From: Solen grandis
Lineage: Eukaryota > Mollusca > Bivalvia > Adapedonta > Solenidae
DNA length: 64,000 nucleotides
NCBI GenBank assembly: GCA_021229015.1
Contig: CM037777.1
Span: 28,767,584-28,831,583 of the forward strand
Direction: 5' to 3'
Part shown: piece after piece, positions 22,609 to 35,304 of the stretch
Layout of the letters: the number at the start of each line of letters is the position of its first letter
Position numbering within the stretch: the first letter of the stretch is position 1
The notes under the pieces: model-generated
The model's input: only the letters and a program-made list of their open reading frames with translations
Told to the model about the DNA's origin: nothing
Databases searched by the model: none
Made by a program: the position numbers and the translations under genes

Positions 22609-23380
22609 CAGTGGTGCTATCGTATCAGTTGTCAAAAATAGCCTATATTGTTTGTATTGCATCGTATACTCAATTGCATCGTAACATATCGTATCCTATT
22701 GTATCCAATCATATTTGGCATAATAAACAAGATCGTATCGCATCGTATCGTATAGCAACGGTATATTGTAAATCGTATATCGCACATCACATAACGTGTA
22801 TCGTATCGAATCACTCTTAGATTTTAGGCAGTTAGTTTCGGGACACTCACATTTTTTTTTATTTTTTATTTTTTTTTTTTTATTTTTTTTTTTGTTGAAA
22901 ATAATTATTCTTCATGTCTCTAAATTCAACATTTTGCATTTGTGTATTAATTATGTATCATAAATTATATAGTTTATTATTAATAATTTTTATTTGTTTA
23001 ATTATAGTAACATTTTTTTTACTTTTTATGTACCGGTATATGCATGTGTAGTGGCCTACGTGACTTTCTGCAGCAGACACCGTGAGTCGTTAAGCAATTT
23101 CATGCATGTGTGAAAAATATGTATTCGAAAGCATTATATCAATATTTAAGTATACACTGAGCTACATTCATGTCTATATGTTTACTTGATGTGTTAGATC
23201 AAAATTTTCTATTTTCTTGATAGCATGTCTGAAAACTAACAAATTAAATCTGACCTAATTATGCATGATCAAACCCAGATTTCGTCCAAGCTGTTGCTTC
23301 CACGGAATAACTTATTTTCCGGGACCTTTTTTCTGCAGTGTTTGCTCGCATGCTCTCTAAGATAATCGTAACTTATGCAT

Positions 23381-23878
23381 ATAGAGCGGTGTCGGATATC
23401 GGCTATTCTCGGATACTGCTGCATTTCATCCCCTAATTGTAAAGATATTCATATTTTAAGTGTATGCACATGTAATTTGAATCCCCCTTTCTGTCTTTTG
23501 ATATTTACAAACAGTGTACATTTAAACCTTGGGGAGAAATAAATCTATTTGGAAGGTATGTATATTAAACTACATCCTATTACATTGTGTGGTATGAGAG
23601 GTACTTAGAATTGATATTTTCTACCATGAGTAAATGTGCTGATATCTTTGTGCAGAATAGACATAATTGTGACAAAATGTTGTAATGTGTCATATGCTTT
23701 TCAAAACGTGAGAACATCGTGTTATTGATATACAAAGATATCCAAAATACCCGACTGAAAATAACGTATGTCGGGTCTACCCAATACCTGTGCAAATAAG
23801 ATATATGTTCAGCATAAATGAAATATCTTAACAAAATAAAACAGACAGACAGACAGACAGATAGATAGCAAATGATAA
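23381..23878. other. internal sequence of copy B, function not recognised
   Basis: About 500 bases between the right arm and the nested pearl-like element, with no counterpart elsewhere in the window and no convincing ORF. It ends in an (ACAG)n tract at 23842-23862. It could hold a decayed transposase piece, but nothing diagnostic is visible. Confidence 0.35.
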
Positions 23879-25086
23879 CAAGGGCACGGCATGCAGGTGC
23901 CAACGCTTGACTGTTTTTGCCGACGTTACATATTTTTGTTGAACATTTAAAACCTTGAAAATCACAACTAAAACTGTAAGCCTTTAAATGCAAAGTTGAA
24001 GTACCATACCCTTTAAATTTGACCTTTGACCTTGAAGGATGACCTTGACCTATGCATGGAATAGAATGTATACAACACAAAGATGTAAAATATGTAAACA
24101 AAAAATCATAATTGCTAATCCACTGAGTTTTTGATAATCAACACAAAACTGTAAAATTTGAAGACATTAAAAAAAAAAAAAAAAGGTCTTTTTTATTTGC
24201 CTAAAGATCATGACCCAAATCACACCTGCACAGGTTCATATGATGACAGACTAGTATATAAATTTTTTTTTTTTTAAATATTAAAAAATGACAAAGAAAT
24301 ATCTATTATAAAACTTGTCCAAAGTTATGGCAAAATAAGGTCAAAGGTAAAGATTGATAGATAAAATATTGAGGTATATCTGAATAGCCCTTGTCAAGAT
24401 GAATATGCTTACAAATATAAAAGATGTATGTGAAACAGTAAAAAGTTATGGCCAATGTAAAAGTTTTTTGTTAAACATTTCAAAAATAGGTCAAAGGTCA
24501 AGGTCAAAATAAAAAAGTGTAACATTGATAGAAAGGTCTTGCCACAAGGAATTCACATGTGAAATATCAGTGCCCTGTTGGTAACAGTTCTGAAATGACA
24601 GGCATTTTAAAGTTTTCAGAAGTTACAGCAAAAATAAGGTCAAAGGTCAAGGTCAATAGATGAAATATTGAAACCTTAAAGATGAATATGCATACCAAAA
24701 TTAAAAGTTGCATGTCAAATAGTAAAGAAGTTATGGCCAACGTTAAAGTTTTTTGTTAAACATGTCAAATATAGGTCAAAGTTCAAAGGTCAAGGTCAAA
24801 AGTCCAAAAGTTAACATGATGGAAGGTCACTCAAAGAGTATAATATATTCAAAAGTTACAGCAAAAATAGGTCAAAGGTCAAATTAAGGAAGGAAAAATG
24901 CATATGTCTGGATAGGCCTTGTCAAGATGAATATGCATACCAAAAGTCAAAGTTGTATATGGAATAGTAGAGAAGTTAAGGCCAACGTTAAGATTCCAGA
25001 CGACGCCTGAGGACAACTACAACGCAGATGCCAGAGTTACAACAATGGCTCGTATTTTTTTCTTCGAAAAACAGACAAGCTAATAA
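23879..25086 (+). mobile_element. pearl-like element with AAGGTCAAGGTCAA cores
   Basis: Starts AACAAGGGCACGGCATGCAGGTGCC (GGCAC and GTGCC pair), then tandem cores with GGTCAAAGGTCAAGGTCAA, AAGATGAATATGCATACC and AGTTATGGCCAACGTTAA. It ends after CAACGCAGATGCC with TTCTTCGAAAAACAGACAAGC and AATAAAA. Non-coding. Nested inside copy B. Confidence 0.6.
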
Positions 25087-25206
25087 AAGGAAAAAGTATT
25101 CATCAATTCTAATTTTCGTTGATATATGTAATACTTAGTATTGTCTGATATAGGTAGTAACTAGGTCTATATGACAAATATAAACGTACATGCGATTATG
25201 ATGACA

Positions 25207-25243
25207 CCCCCCCCCCCCCCACTCTCTCTCTCTGTATGTATAT

Positions 25244-25291
<48 letters not shown>

Positions 25292-25300
25292 AAAGAGAGT
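25207..25300. repeat. C-run and (CT)n / (GA)n microsatellite
   Basis: A run of about 12 C, then CT repeats, TGTATGTATATATACA (self-complementary), then about 20 GA units. In reverse complement it has the same order as the (GA)n G-run at 21433-21475, at the corresponding place of the long form of the CAGTGG element. Confidence 0.8.
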
Positions 25301-25532
25301 GAGAGTCTATATGTATTGAATATAATATAAACGTAACTAGTTAAATATAAAAAAATAATAATATTGCAAAATATTGCAAAATATCTAAGCTTGAGTATTA
25401 GATACATTTTTAGGTTTTCACCAACTGCAACGCAGTACAAAAACCTGTTGTCAGGTTCCATTTTCTCAAAACTTATTAACTTTTACCTTCACTAAGCTGA
25501 AGGTGTCTGGGAATGCAGTTCCAATAAGCAAT

Positions 25533-25800
25533 ATAATATCGGGAGGTTTTGGATTCGAATCCCAACCAGGGCACATTCCTCCGGTGATCGCGTCAAACCA
25601 AAGACGTATACAATTTGTACAAGATTCGTCCTTGTCTTACACTCAGCAAATTGGGGTTGCTATGGGAACTCGGAGAACTCAGTACTGGTTCCCCCGCGTA
25701 TCGGTGCTATTCCCAAGACACGTAAATAAACCAAGGAGTCTTTTCGCGAAATGAGCTAGGGTATCATGACTGGATCCCGATATCCAAGCACTGTCTTTTC
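25533..25800 (+). mobile_element. tRNA-derived SINE
   Basis: B-box-like GGATTCGAATCCCA near 25550, then a body shared in inverse with 21120-21352 (GCACATTCCTCCGGTGATCG, GGTTGCTATGGGAACTCGGA, AAGCACTGTCTTTTCTGATG). The head upstream of the B box is short, so the A box is not certain. Confidence 0.65.
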
Positions 25801-25817
25801 TGATGCTGTCTTTTCAA

Positions 25818-27110
25818 CAAGAGGGCCAAGATGGCCCTAATGGTCGCTCACCTGAGAAAGATGATTGCTTAAGAAATAAAGATGCTTGAGTGTAAAAGTG
25901 AAATCTGGCTTTTTTTTATGGTGAAATGGGCATAACTCCTAAATTTACAAGTCAATATCAGTTATAATTGAACCTGATTGTGAGATAATGGGCATAAACA
26001 TTGTCTTAAAGTTTAAAAATGATTGTTAAAAAAATGAAGTTAGAGAATAAACAAAGTGAAATCTTGCATTTTTTGTATTAAAAGGGGCATAACTCCTGAC
26101 CTAAATGACCCATCTCAGCCACAATTGAACTCAATCGAGACATTATGGTCATTAACAATGTCAAAAAGTTTGAAGATGATTGCTAAAAAAATGAAGATGC
26201 TAGAGTGTAATCAAAGTGAAATCTGGCATTTTTTTATATTAAAAGGGGCATAACTTCTGACCTAATAAACAGATCTCAGCTTTAATCAAACTCAGTCGAG
26301 ACATTATGGTCATAAGCATTGCCATAAAGTTTGAAGATGATTGCTCAAAAGATGAAGATGCTAGAGTGTAAACAATGTGAAATCTGGCATTTTTTTATAT
26401 TTAAAGGGGTTTTACTCCTGACCTAATTGACCAATCTCAGCCACAATCGAACTCAATCAAGACATTATGGTCATAAACATTGTCATAAAGTTTGAAGAAG
26501 ATTGCTCAAAAGATGAAGATGCTAGAGTGTAAACAAAGTGAAATCTGGCATTTTTTTTTATATTAAAAGGGGCTTAACTCCTGACCTAATTGACCGATCT
26601 CAGCTATAATCGAACTCAATTGAGACATTATGGTCATAAACATTGTCATAATGTTTGAAGATGATTGCTCAAAAGATGAAGATGCTAGAGTGTAAACAAA
26701 GTGAAATCTGGAAAAAAAATTTATATTAAAACGGGCTTAACTCCTGACCTAATTGACAGATCTCAGCCATAATCGAACTCAATCAAGACATTATGGTCAT
26801 AAGCATTGCCATAAAGTTTGAAGATGATTGCTCAAAAGATGAAGATGCTTGAGTGTAAGCAAAGTGAAATCTGGCATTTTTTTAATAATTAAAAGGGGCA
26901 TAACTCCTGACCTAATTGACCTATCTCAGCCATAATCGAACTCAATTGAGACATTATGCTCATAAGCATTGCCATAAAGTTTGAAGATGATTGCTCAAGA
27001 AATAAAGGTGATAGAGTGTAAACACTAAATTGTTGACGCCACACGACGCACAACGGACACTCACGGGATCACAATAGCTGACCCTGAGCTTTGCTCAGGT
27101 GAGCTAACAA
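25818..27110 (+). mobile_element. GTGAGC-family element
   Basis: Starts CAAGAGGGCCAAGATGGCCC and ends GAGCTTTGCTCAGGTGAGCT. Six or seven cores of about 160-165 bases repeat AAAGTGAAATCTGGCATTTT, GGGGCATAACTCCTGACCTA and CATTATGGTCATAAACATTG. A short GACGCACAACGGACAC stretch precedes the 3' hairpin. Nested in copy B. Confidence 0.8.
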
Positions 27111-27119
27111 AAAAAACAG

Positions 27120-28489
27120 GACCTCATTCATGTTGCTATTATTATCATAAAAATTATTGCTAGCCATTACAATAGAAGATTAACATTATGCCCTTGAAAA
27201 AAGAGGCATACGTTTTTAGTCAAATTACCGATCTATCCTTATCCGTGAAAATACAAGTTTACTACATGATAAAAGTTAAATGGAAAAAATCTCTAAATTC
27301 CATATTGTTACATGTGCATAGTTCGCTTAAAATATATCTTTGATTGATTTTTTTCCCCTGTCTCTGTACATTTATGCATGTATGTGTATATTTCATCAAT
27401 GTAATTGTATTTCATAACACCAGATGCGTGCAATACCCTTTTATCAGCGGGCACAGCACGTGTTTATTTTGACCGGATATGTCACCTTTTTGTTTCGCTG
27501 GTACCGTATACCATCACTCACCCCCATCCCCAATCCTACCCCAAGGCGATGGAGGGACAATCGACGTGTACGCAACATGAATGTTATTACCGATACTAAT
27601 TAACATGACAGAAAACATGAAAGATGTTTGCAGGCCTATTGTAAAACATTATCACAGAAAGAACCAGGGTGTTAAGTAGTGTCACTGGGTAGCTTAGTCA
27701 GAAACTGGTCCTCTATTATAATTAATATTATACAATAAATTACAATTACAAATAACTTAGAATAACTATGTGTATATACATACATACACTATAGGGTACT
27801 TATGTTACATAAACTGTACCGATTATATTAAAACCGTCTGACACTGCCGCCTACGCATTTTAAGTCTATATATTCACAACATTGAGAGTGTACAGTGGTG
27901 CTATCGTATCAGTTGTCAAAAAATACGATTTTTTATGATGAAAAATTTTTTATACGATATACGATCTGTGATTTATGTTATGCGATAAACGATACACGGT
28001 AAGCACGGTTTACATGACATTTTTTATACCTGCAAGCTTGACTTGACTACAAGTTCAGGAATATGCAAAAACTTCATGTTGTTAACAATATTTATCGTCA
28101 CCTATATCTGGTAAACCGTTTGTCCATCTGAAATAAACATAGCGAGCGACAGGAAATGGGGACAAACTAAACTGCGGTCCCTCTGAAAAAGCGGTTGACT
28201 ATGCGATCTCCATCGAGACCAACGTTAAGCATGTGTAATGAGAAAGTGATTTTTTAAATAAAGATTATCTATAAATACATTTTTTATGATTACGTGTTAT
28301 GATAACAATCACAATAAAAACAAATGATAACAAAAAATTACTGATAGTTTATCTAGTACTCTGCCACATGTGTTAATCAGCACAATATCTTTTGGAGCAT
28401 TTTTTTTCAAGTTATACATTAACCAACCGAACTAAATAAAATGTACACATACTACAAATGATATTTAAGGTATTAAGAAAGCATCTAAC

Positions 28490-28520
<31 letters not shown>

Positions 28521-30640
28521 CATATCTATTTTCCTCATTAACAAAACTTCGTAAGTTTTGATTTTTTTTAAATTTTATTTCCAATATATATTAAGTGACT
28601 GTCAAAGTTATTAATTAAATATATGAATTAACTTATGAACTTTAATGAGGGACTTGGATAATCAGCTGCTATTTATTTACTTTTTTTTTTTTAAATATTT
28701 TCTTCGCCTATTAACGACTTTCTTTTCTGATTTTCATGCATGTCAAACAATCCAAACAGCTGTGATAAATTATTATTATTTAGACAGACTAAATCTTATC
28801 CATATTGGACAATATTTAATGTTTATGGTTTAAATTTAGTGCGCGTGATTTTGTCCTTTCCCCTTTATTGGACAGTTCCTTAAAAATTATGAATATAATA
28901 TAATTGGACCATGCCCTTTCATATAAGATCGCGATCGCTCAATTAGCGCTCGTGAACCAACACATAGAAGTATTTGCTTATTCAAACTGAAAGAGAGGGA
29001 GAGAGAAAAAAAAGAAAATATGTTCTGTGCGAATTATGACTTTTATTTTTTATTGTATGTGTGGAGAGAGAGAAACAGAAAGACAGAGAAGGGGAGGGGG
29101 GATAAATGAAGTAGGATATAAAAAAAAATTACACATAAAAACTATAATGTAGGTATATACTTAAGTTACGATCATCTCTTTCAATGTTTTTAATAAGAGC
29201 ACGCGAGTGAACACTGCAGAAGAAAAAGGTCCCGGAAAATAAGTTATTTCAAGGAAGCAACATCTTGGACGAAATCAGAGTTTGATTATGAATAATTAGG
29301 TCAGATTTAAATCGTTAATTTTCAGACATACTTATCATGAAAATTTTGATCAAACACATCAAGTAAACTTATAGGAATGAATGCAGCCCAGCGTATACTT
29401 AAATATCGATATAATTCTTTCGAATACATATTTTTCACACGTGCATAAAATTACTTAACTTCGCACGGCATCTGCTGCAGAAAGTCACGTAGGTCACTAC
29501 ACATGTATATACCGGTACATAAAAAGTAAAAGAATGTTATTATAACTAATCAAATAATAAGATTATACTACATAATATAATTTATGATAAAAAATTAATA
29601 CACATACGCAAAATGTTGAATTTAGAGACACGAAGAAGAATTATTTTCTAAAAAAAAAAATATATAAATATAATAGTAAATAAAGGGTGTCCCGAAACTT
29701 AGACTGCCAAAAATCTTTAAGTGCTTTGATACGTTATACGTTATGCCATTTACGATATACGATATACCTTTGCTTTATGATACAATGCGATACGATCCCG
29801 TGTTTATTATGTGTAATACGATTGAATGCGATAGGATACGATTCGATATGTTACGATGCGATTGAGTATACGATACGATGCGATACGAACAATATACGCT
29901 ATTTTTGACAACTGATACGACAGCACCACTGTACATAATGACAGAAAACTCAAAATTCTTCATCCTACCAAGGAGTTCTCCAGAGACAACGGAGGAATCT
30001 ACCAGACAACAACAACATGACTACAATTTTCTGCCATTAATTAATTTCATTCATATCTTTTTTTTTATTTTATACACATTTTACCATTATTAAATTTATT
30101 TTTTTTTACATTAAATATTCATCATAGAAATATTATATTCTGAAGAGGAAGACATTCTATCAGTATATTTCTATACCGAATCTCTTTGATAATGATATTA
30201 ATAGTAAAAAAAGTATGTTATTTTTTTTATTTATTTATTTATCTATTTTTTGTTCTTTACGACTAAAAGACTAAAAGACTTTTTTTTTAAAAAAATAGTT
30301 ATCACATGCGAGTAAGCGAGTATTCTATGATTGTTAAAAGAGTGAGTAAAATATAGTAATTTAGTTATTTTATAGGAACAAATAATATGTACTTAAGGTT
30401 GAAAGCATTGGACCACTTTAAAAGTTGTTTTCAGATTAATTAGACTTTCTGCTATCTTCTTCAGAGAAAAATGGACTGGAGGTTAAACATCACACAAGAA
30501 ACAGAAACGAATTTGTTTTGTAAGTACGTTAACAGTTGCTTAGCTACTGTTTTATTTCTCTCATGCTTTTTCCCTGTATATATGTCAATCTAGCATTTAA
30601 ATTTATATCAAACTTTATGGGTGTGGACAAATCAGCACAT
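27120..30640 (+). repeat. right copy of the inverted duplicated module, split by copy C
   Basis: 27120-27892 and 29932-30640 together mirror 17054-21095. Joining the flanks of copy C (GAGAGTG-TA-CATAATGA) recreates the sequence present uninterrupted on the other strand at 20338-20352 (TCATTATGTACACTTG). The module is about 1.4 kb. Function unknown. Confidence 0.7.
27893..29931 (+). mobile_element. CAGTGG-family TIR element, copy C (2039 bp)
   Basis: A compact copy: left arm 27893-28970 (shared with copy A), middle with (GA)n at 28975-29125, right arm 29165-29931 (shared inverted with 22609-23380). Ends CAGTGGTGCTATCGTATCAG, and inverted with one change, TA on both sides. Subterminal CGATACGATGCGATACG-like motifs are dense at both ends. 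It lacks the internal module of copy B, so it looks like an internal-deletion derivative. Being innermost, it is the youngest of the nested copies. Confidence 0.85.
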
Positions 30641-30718
30641 AGATTTGCGCGAGCGCTAGACGATGTCTGTAAGTTTGCATTACTTAATGATTTCCTGCGG
30701 ATAATTTCCTGGAGGGGG

Positions 30719-30806
30719 GGGGGGGGAGCTCCGTGACGATTAGCTCGACGTTGCTATATATGACTGAAATACTGTCAAAGTGACGGTAAACTCAAATAGT
30801 CAAGTC
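30719..30806 (+). mobile_element. SINE 3' tail fragment with G-run
   Basis: GACGTTGCTATATATGACTG, then AAATACTGTCAAAGTGACGG and TAAACTCAAATAGTCAAG, match the tail of the SINE at 41160-41392. A run of 12 or more G precedes it (30715-30727). Inserted in the left arm of copy B. Confidence 0.6.
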
Positions 30807-31639
30807 AAATTAATGATTTCCTGCACGGAATCGAAGTTCATAATTTTTCAAGGGGACAGGACAAAATCAAACCCACAAAACTTGAATCATAAATATTTTG
30901 AATATTGTCCAATATCGATAAGATTAATCACTTAAAAAAGCCTTTGCAATTTTCAAAGCTTATGAAAGATTTATTTATTGATGAGACATGACTCGTTTAC
31001 TCGTTTACTTTCTTAATACTCTTAATATCACCTGTAATATGTGTTCTGTGGATTTATGTAAAACTTGATAAACATATTTTCCTGATGATTTTGTGTTAAC
31101 AATTCTCGCGAACATGTGGTACATTTGTAAAGAACTAGATATCAGTAAACTACTGTTATCCTTTGGTTTTTTTTATTGCAATTGCTGTCATTATGATTAT
31201 AAAATAAACAAAATATATATATTTATAAATAATTTTCATTTAAAAAAATCGTTCTCTCATTACATGAGCTAAACAATGGTCTCCTCTACAAAGTGAGACG
31301 ACAGAGTCCGTCGCTTTTTCAGGGGGACCGATATTTAATGTGTCCCCATTTCCTGTAGCTAGCTATGTTTATTTCGGTCATTTATTTCAGAACACACGGT
31401 TAACCAGTTATACGTGGCAGTAAATATTGTTAACACCATAATGTTTTTGCATACTGCTAAAACTGTAGTCAAATTAAGATTAGAGATATTATAATAATGT
31501 CATGTAAACCATGTTTACCATGTATCGCTTAACGTAAATCGCAGATCGTGGATCACATATCGTATGATATCAGATTAAGAACGTATCATATATCGTATAT
31601 CAATCATATTTTTTGACAACTGATACGATAGCACCACTG

Positions 31640-32184
31640 TAAGCTTATGTAAAATCAAGTGACCCTAAGGGTGGGGCCAATATTGACCCCAGGGCCATGA
31701 CTTGAACAAACTTGGTTGAGGTCTACTAAGCCATGTTACATACCAAATATCTAAACTCCAGGCCTAGTTTTTCCTATATAAGTCTATGTAAAATCATGTG
31801 ACCCCTGAAGGGGGGGGGGGGGCCAATAATTTTGACCCCAGGGCCATGATTTGAACAAACTTGGTAGAGATCCATAAGACAATGCCACACACCAAATATC
31901 TATGCTCTAAGCCCTGCGGTTTCGGAGAAGATTTTTAAAGATTTCACTATAAAAATCTAATTTTAGCTCCTGTGACCTAGATATGTAACAGACCAAAACC
32001 ATTTTAACAACTTTGGTAGAGGTTCATGCAAGGAACATCACAGGCAATTTTCATCAAATCTGGCCTGGAGGTTTAGAAGGAGATGTCGTTTAAAGAAAAT
32101 TGCTGACGCGGGACGCCGATGGATGCCAGACGAAAGAGAATCACAATAGCTCACCATGAGCAAGTGTGCTCAGGTGAGCTTAAA
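31640..32184 (+). mobile_element. GTGAGC-family element E21, 3' part
   Basis: Continues the element broken at 22608, ending in the hairpin CACCATGAGCAAGTGTGCTC followed by AGGTGAGCTTAAAA. A GACGCGGGACGCCGATGG stretch precedes the hairpin. Confidence 0.8.
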
Positions 32185-32557
32185 AGTGCACATGCGTAAG
32201 TTACCATTATCTTGTTCAATGTGTCAGAGAGAAAGAGGGAGAGAGAACACGCAAGTGAACACTGCAGTAAAAAAAGGTCCCGGAAAGTAAGTTATTCCAT
32301 GGATTAGCAACATCTTGGACGAAATCAGAGTTTGATCATGCTTAATTAGGTCAGATTAAATTTGTTAGTTTTCAGACATGCTACTCATGAAAATTTTGAT
32401 CTAACACACCAAGTAAACATATAGAAATGAATGTAGCCTAGCGAATACTTAAATATTGATATAATGCTTTCGAAAACATATTTTTCACACGTGCATTAAA
32501 TTGCTTAACGACGCAGGGCGTCTGCTGCAGAAAGTCACATAGGCCACTACACATGTA
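32185..32557 (+). mobile_element. outer CAGTGG-family copy O, right-arm piece 1
   Basis: Closely matches 29165-29515 of copy C (AACACTGCAG, then AAAAGGTCCCGGAAA, TTGGACGAAATCAGAGTTTG, ATACTTAAATAT). It is interrupted at ACACATG-TA by the pogo-like element and resumes with TATATACCAGTATAC, as in the uninterrupted 29503-29518. Confidence 0.75.
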
Positions 32558-33843
32558 CAGTCAACCCTCGTTACATCGGCAGTGTTCGTAAATCTCAATT
32601 TTGCCGATGTATCGAATTTGCCGGTGTAATGAGGGAATCCTATTTTCCTATTTACAAATCCCACCCACTTAACCTTAATGTTGATTTTGGTGAAAGGAGA
32701 TTTTATAAATAATAAATGATAAGGCTAATATAACTTTTATGATGCATCTGAATTAATTCTACACGTATTTCATGTATCATGTGTGTGTGTGTGTGATTTG
32801 TAAATAAACTTTGTTTTACCTGTAAAATTATACACGTATTCATGCTTTACCCTACTTTGTAAATATGTAGACGCTACATGTATATACAACTTCCGGTTAG
32901 GTATAACAGCTTTACGAACATACTTATATCGTAAAGGGAAAAGACATAATAAACAAAAATAGAAATTACAGTTTATTTTCTTTAATGTGATTGCTTTAGC
33001 TTTTTTATTGGAATGAAAGTCAGGATACAAGTAAGGATATAAAAACGTAACAATAATTATCAACAATTATAAATTACGTTTATTGATTGGATATCTTTAA
33101 CTCTCGCGCATCAAGAAATTATCTCTTCATTTTCCCATTGGTAGGTACAGTTACCTATTGTTGAAAATCATTACAAACTGACAACACGTTGATTGAAACT
33201 CGACTAAATTTGTAATCAAAGGTATGTTGAAAGCTGTGTAATAAACAAAACAAACTGATCACCTCATTAATTGATACCACTTATCGATATCATCAGCAAT
33301 CAATGCAGCTATAAGTTTGATCAGAAGTATGTTTTTTATCCGTGTTAAAACAAACAAAAACTGACTACCACACCTATTTCAATCCCTAACAACGGTTATC
33401 TGTCTAATTAAAGGCAAGTTGTTCACACATCTACTGGCGTGGCTTCCCATTTATTACTCTCTCAAACAATGAAATCCTCAACTACGAAATGCGGCATATG
33501 TAAACAAATGTTCAGCTGTGATCACCCGTGTAAAGACCGTGTCAAATTGCAAATTAACAACGGCATACACAATAAACAGGTAGTGTAAAAGCATGGGGAC
33601 TAGATTAACGCCTTTGGCGAAAATCGGCAATGATCAAAAGCCGTCCGTAAGGTTGCTGCTATAACGAAAAGTGATTACACAATGAAATGGAGATTCGTCT
33701 GCCGAAAATTGCTGCTGGTACCGGAAGCCGAGTTTGCCGTCGTAAAGGGAGAAATGAAGAACAAAGAAATCCGTTACATGACTTTTATTGCCGGATCCCG
33801 AATTTGCCATTGTATCGAACACCGATGTAACGATGATTGACTG
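32558..33843. mobile_element. pogo/Tigger-like non-autonomous element T1 (1286 bp)
   Basis: Ends CAGTCAACCCTCGTTACATC and, inverted, CAGTCAATCATCGTTACATC, with TA on both sides. Copy C at 29495-29515 shows the empty site. TA targets and CAGT..AACC.TCG ends are typical of Tc1/mariner-superfamily pogo/Tigger elements. Inner terminal repeats (TTGCCGATGTATCGAATTTG) extend the inverted ends. The interior carries only short frames and no transposase is recognised. Confidence 0.8.
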
Positions 33844-33861
33844 TATATACCAGTATACAAC

Positions 33862-33962
33862 AAGTGCTGTTAGAGGACAGCACGTTCGACTATTCAAAAT
33901 GCTTGTTGGTAAATCAAATGAAATCTATTTCAATTCTTGCCTTTCACATACTCTGTTCATAA
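33862..33962 (+). mobile_element. 5' end fragment of an AACAAGAGCTGTC-type element
   Basis: AACAAGTGCTGTTAGAGGACAGC and the following 80 bases match 53162-53273 and the inverse of 7775-7913. It abuts the LINE fragment. Confidence 0.55.
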
Positions 33963-34264
33963 TGTTTACGACAAGGCCAAAACAATTCCCCAGCATTCTT
34001 TGCTCTTTTTATTGATGATTTAGAACATTATTTACAAAACAGTGCTGACAGTGAGGTAGAAATATTTGATTTGTGTCTTATAATTCTCTTGTTTGCTGAC
34101 GACATGGTGATAATTGGTAAATCTACTCAAGATATGCAACATAATTTAAATAAATTATACGGATACTGCAACTTGTGGGGATTAGAAGTAAACACATCCA
34201 AAACTAAAGTTGTTGTGTTTCGTAAACATGGCCCAGTCAGACTAAATGAATGTTGGTATTATAA
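33963..34264 (+). pseudogene. LINE reverse transcriptase fragment, piece 1
   Basis: Open frame with RQGQNNSPAFFALFIDDLEH, then LLFADDMVIIGKSTQD (catalytic FADD box), LWGLEVNTSKTKVVVF and ECWYY. These are consecutive reverse-transcriptase motifs of a non-LTR retrotransposon. The upstream part of the protein is absent. The frame is cut after WYYN by the GTGAGC element at 34265. Confidence 0.85.
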
Positions 34265-35304
34265 CAAGAGGGCCAAGATGGCCCTAGATCGCTCACCTGA
34301 GAAAAGTATCATTCATTGCCTGTACAAAACAGATTGCTTTAGAATTAAGATGATGAGGTGAAACAATGTTCAGGAATTTTCTGACCCCATCATATCATCA
34401 TGACAAACATTCTGCCAAAGTTTGAGGATGATTGGACCAAAAATGTTGCCCTCAGAGTATAAACAAGATTTTTCTAAGATTTGACCTATTGACCTACTTT
34501 TCGGTCCGGCCCTGCCCATTTTCGAAAGGGTTCAAGATATCATCAAGACAAACATTCTGACCAAGTTTGAGGAAGATTGGATAAATTGTGCCTCTAGTGG
34601 TAAACAAGATTTTTCTAAGATTTGACCTACTGACCTACTTTTTGATCCAACCTGACCCATTTTCGAAAGGGTTCAAGATATCATCAAGACAAACATTCTG
34701 ACCAAGTTTGAGGAAGATTGGATCAAAATTGTGGCCTCTAGTGTGTAAACAAGATTTTTCTAAGATTTGACCTACTGACCTACTTTTATATCCAACCCCA
34801 CCCATTTTCAAAAGGGTTCAAGATATCATCAAGACAAACATTCTGACCAAGTTTGAGGAAGATTGGATCAAAATTGTGGCCTCTAGTGTGTAAACAAGAT
34901 TTTTCTAAGATTTGACCTACTGACCTACTTTTTGATCCGACCTGACCCGTTTTCGAAAGGGTTCAAGAAATCATCAAGACAAACATTCTGACCAAGTTTG
35001 AGGAAGATTGGATCAAAATTGTGGCCTCTAGTGTGTAAACATCAAAATTGTTGACGGACGACAAGATTTTTCTAAGATTTGACCTACTGACCTACTTTTT
35101 GATCCAACCTGACCCATTTTCGAAAGGGTTCAAGTTATCATCAAGACAAACATTCTGACCAAGTTTGAGGAAGATTGGATCAAAATTGTGGCCTCTAGTG
35201 TGTAAACATCAAATTGTTGACGGACGGCGGACGACGGACGACGGCCGACGGACAATCAAGTATCCCAAAAGCTCACCCTGAGCTATGCTCAGGTGAGCTA
35301 AAAA
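34265..35304 (+). mobile_element. GTGAGC-family element inserted in the LINE
   Basis: Begins CAAGAGGGCCAAGATGGCCC and ends AGCTATGCTCAGGTGAGCTA with an A tail. Five or six cores of about 150 bases repeat TTTTTCTAAGATTTGACCTA and AAGTTTGAGGAAGATTGGAT. A GACGGACGGCGGACGACGG tract lies before the 3' hairpin. Joining the flanks gives TATTATAA|TGAAGAG, an intact LINE frame with no duplicated target bases. Confidence 0.85.

Larger units (their letters stand above)
22609..31639 (-). mobile_element. CAGTGG-family TIR element, copy B (9031 bp)
   Basis: Terminal sequences CAGTGGTGCTATCGTATCAG and its exact inverse, with TA on both sides. Joining the flanks (TTTCCTATA and TAAGCTTATGTAAAATCAAG) recreates an ordinary core of the host GTGAGC element, as at 49560-49590. 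Left to right: right arm (inverted, 22609-23380), pearl-like element (23879-25086), microsatellite, SINE, GTGAGC element (25818-27110), duplicated module with nested copy C, SINE tail fragment, left arm (30640-31639, inverted). No transposase ORF is recognisable, so it is an inflated non-autonomous copy. Confidence 0.85.

Noticed and set aside
23580..24101. 173-codon minus-strand frame
   Set aside because: It runs across an ACAG microsatellite and the start of a pearl-like element, and has no recognisable protein pattern.
34071..34361. fusion of reverse transcriptase with KRAKMALDRSPEK
   Set aside because: The second part is the start of the inserted GTGAGC element read through by chance.
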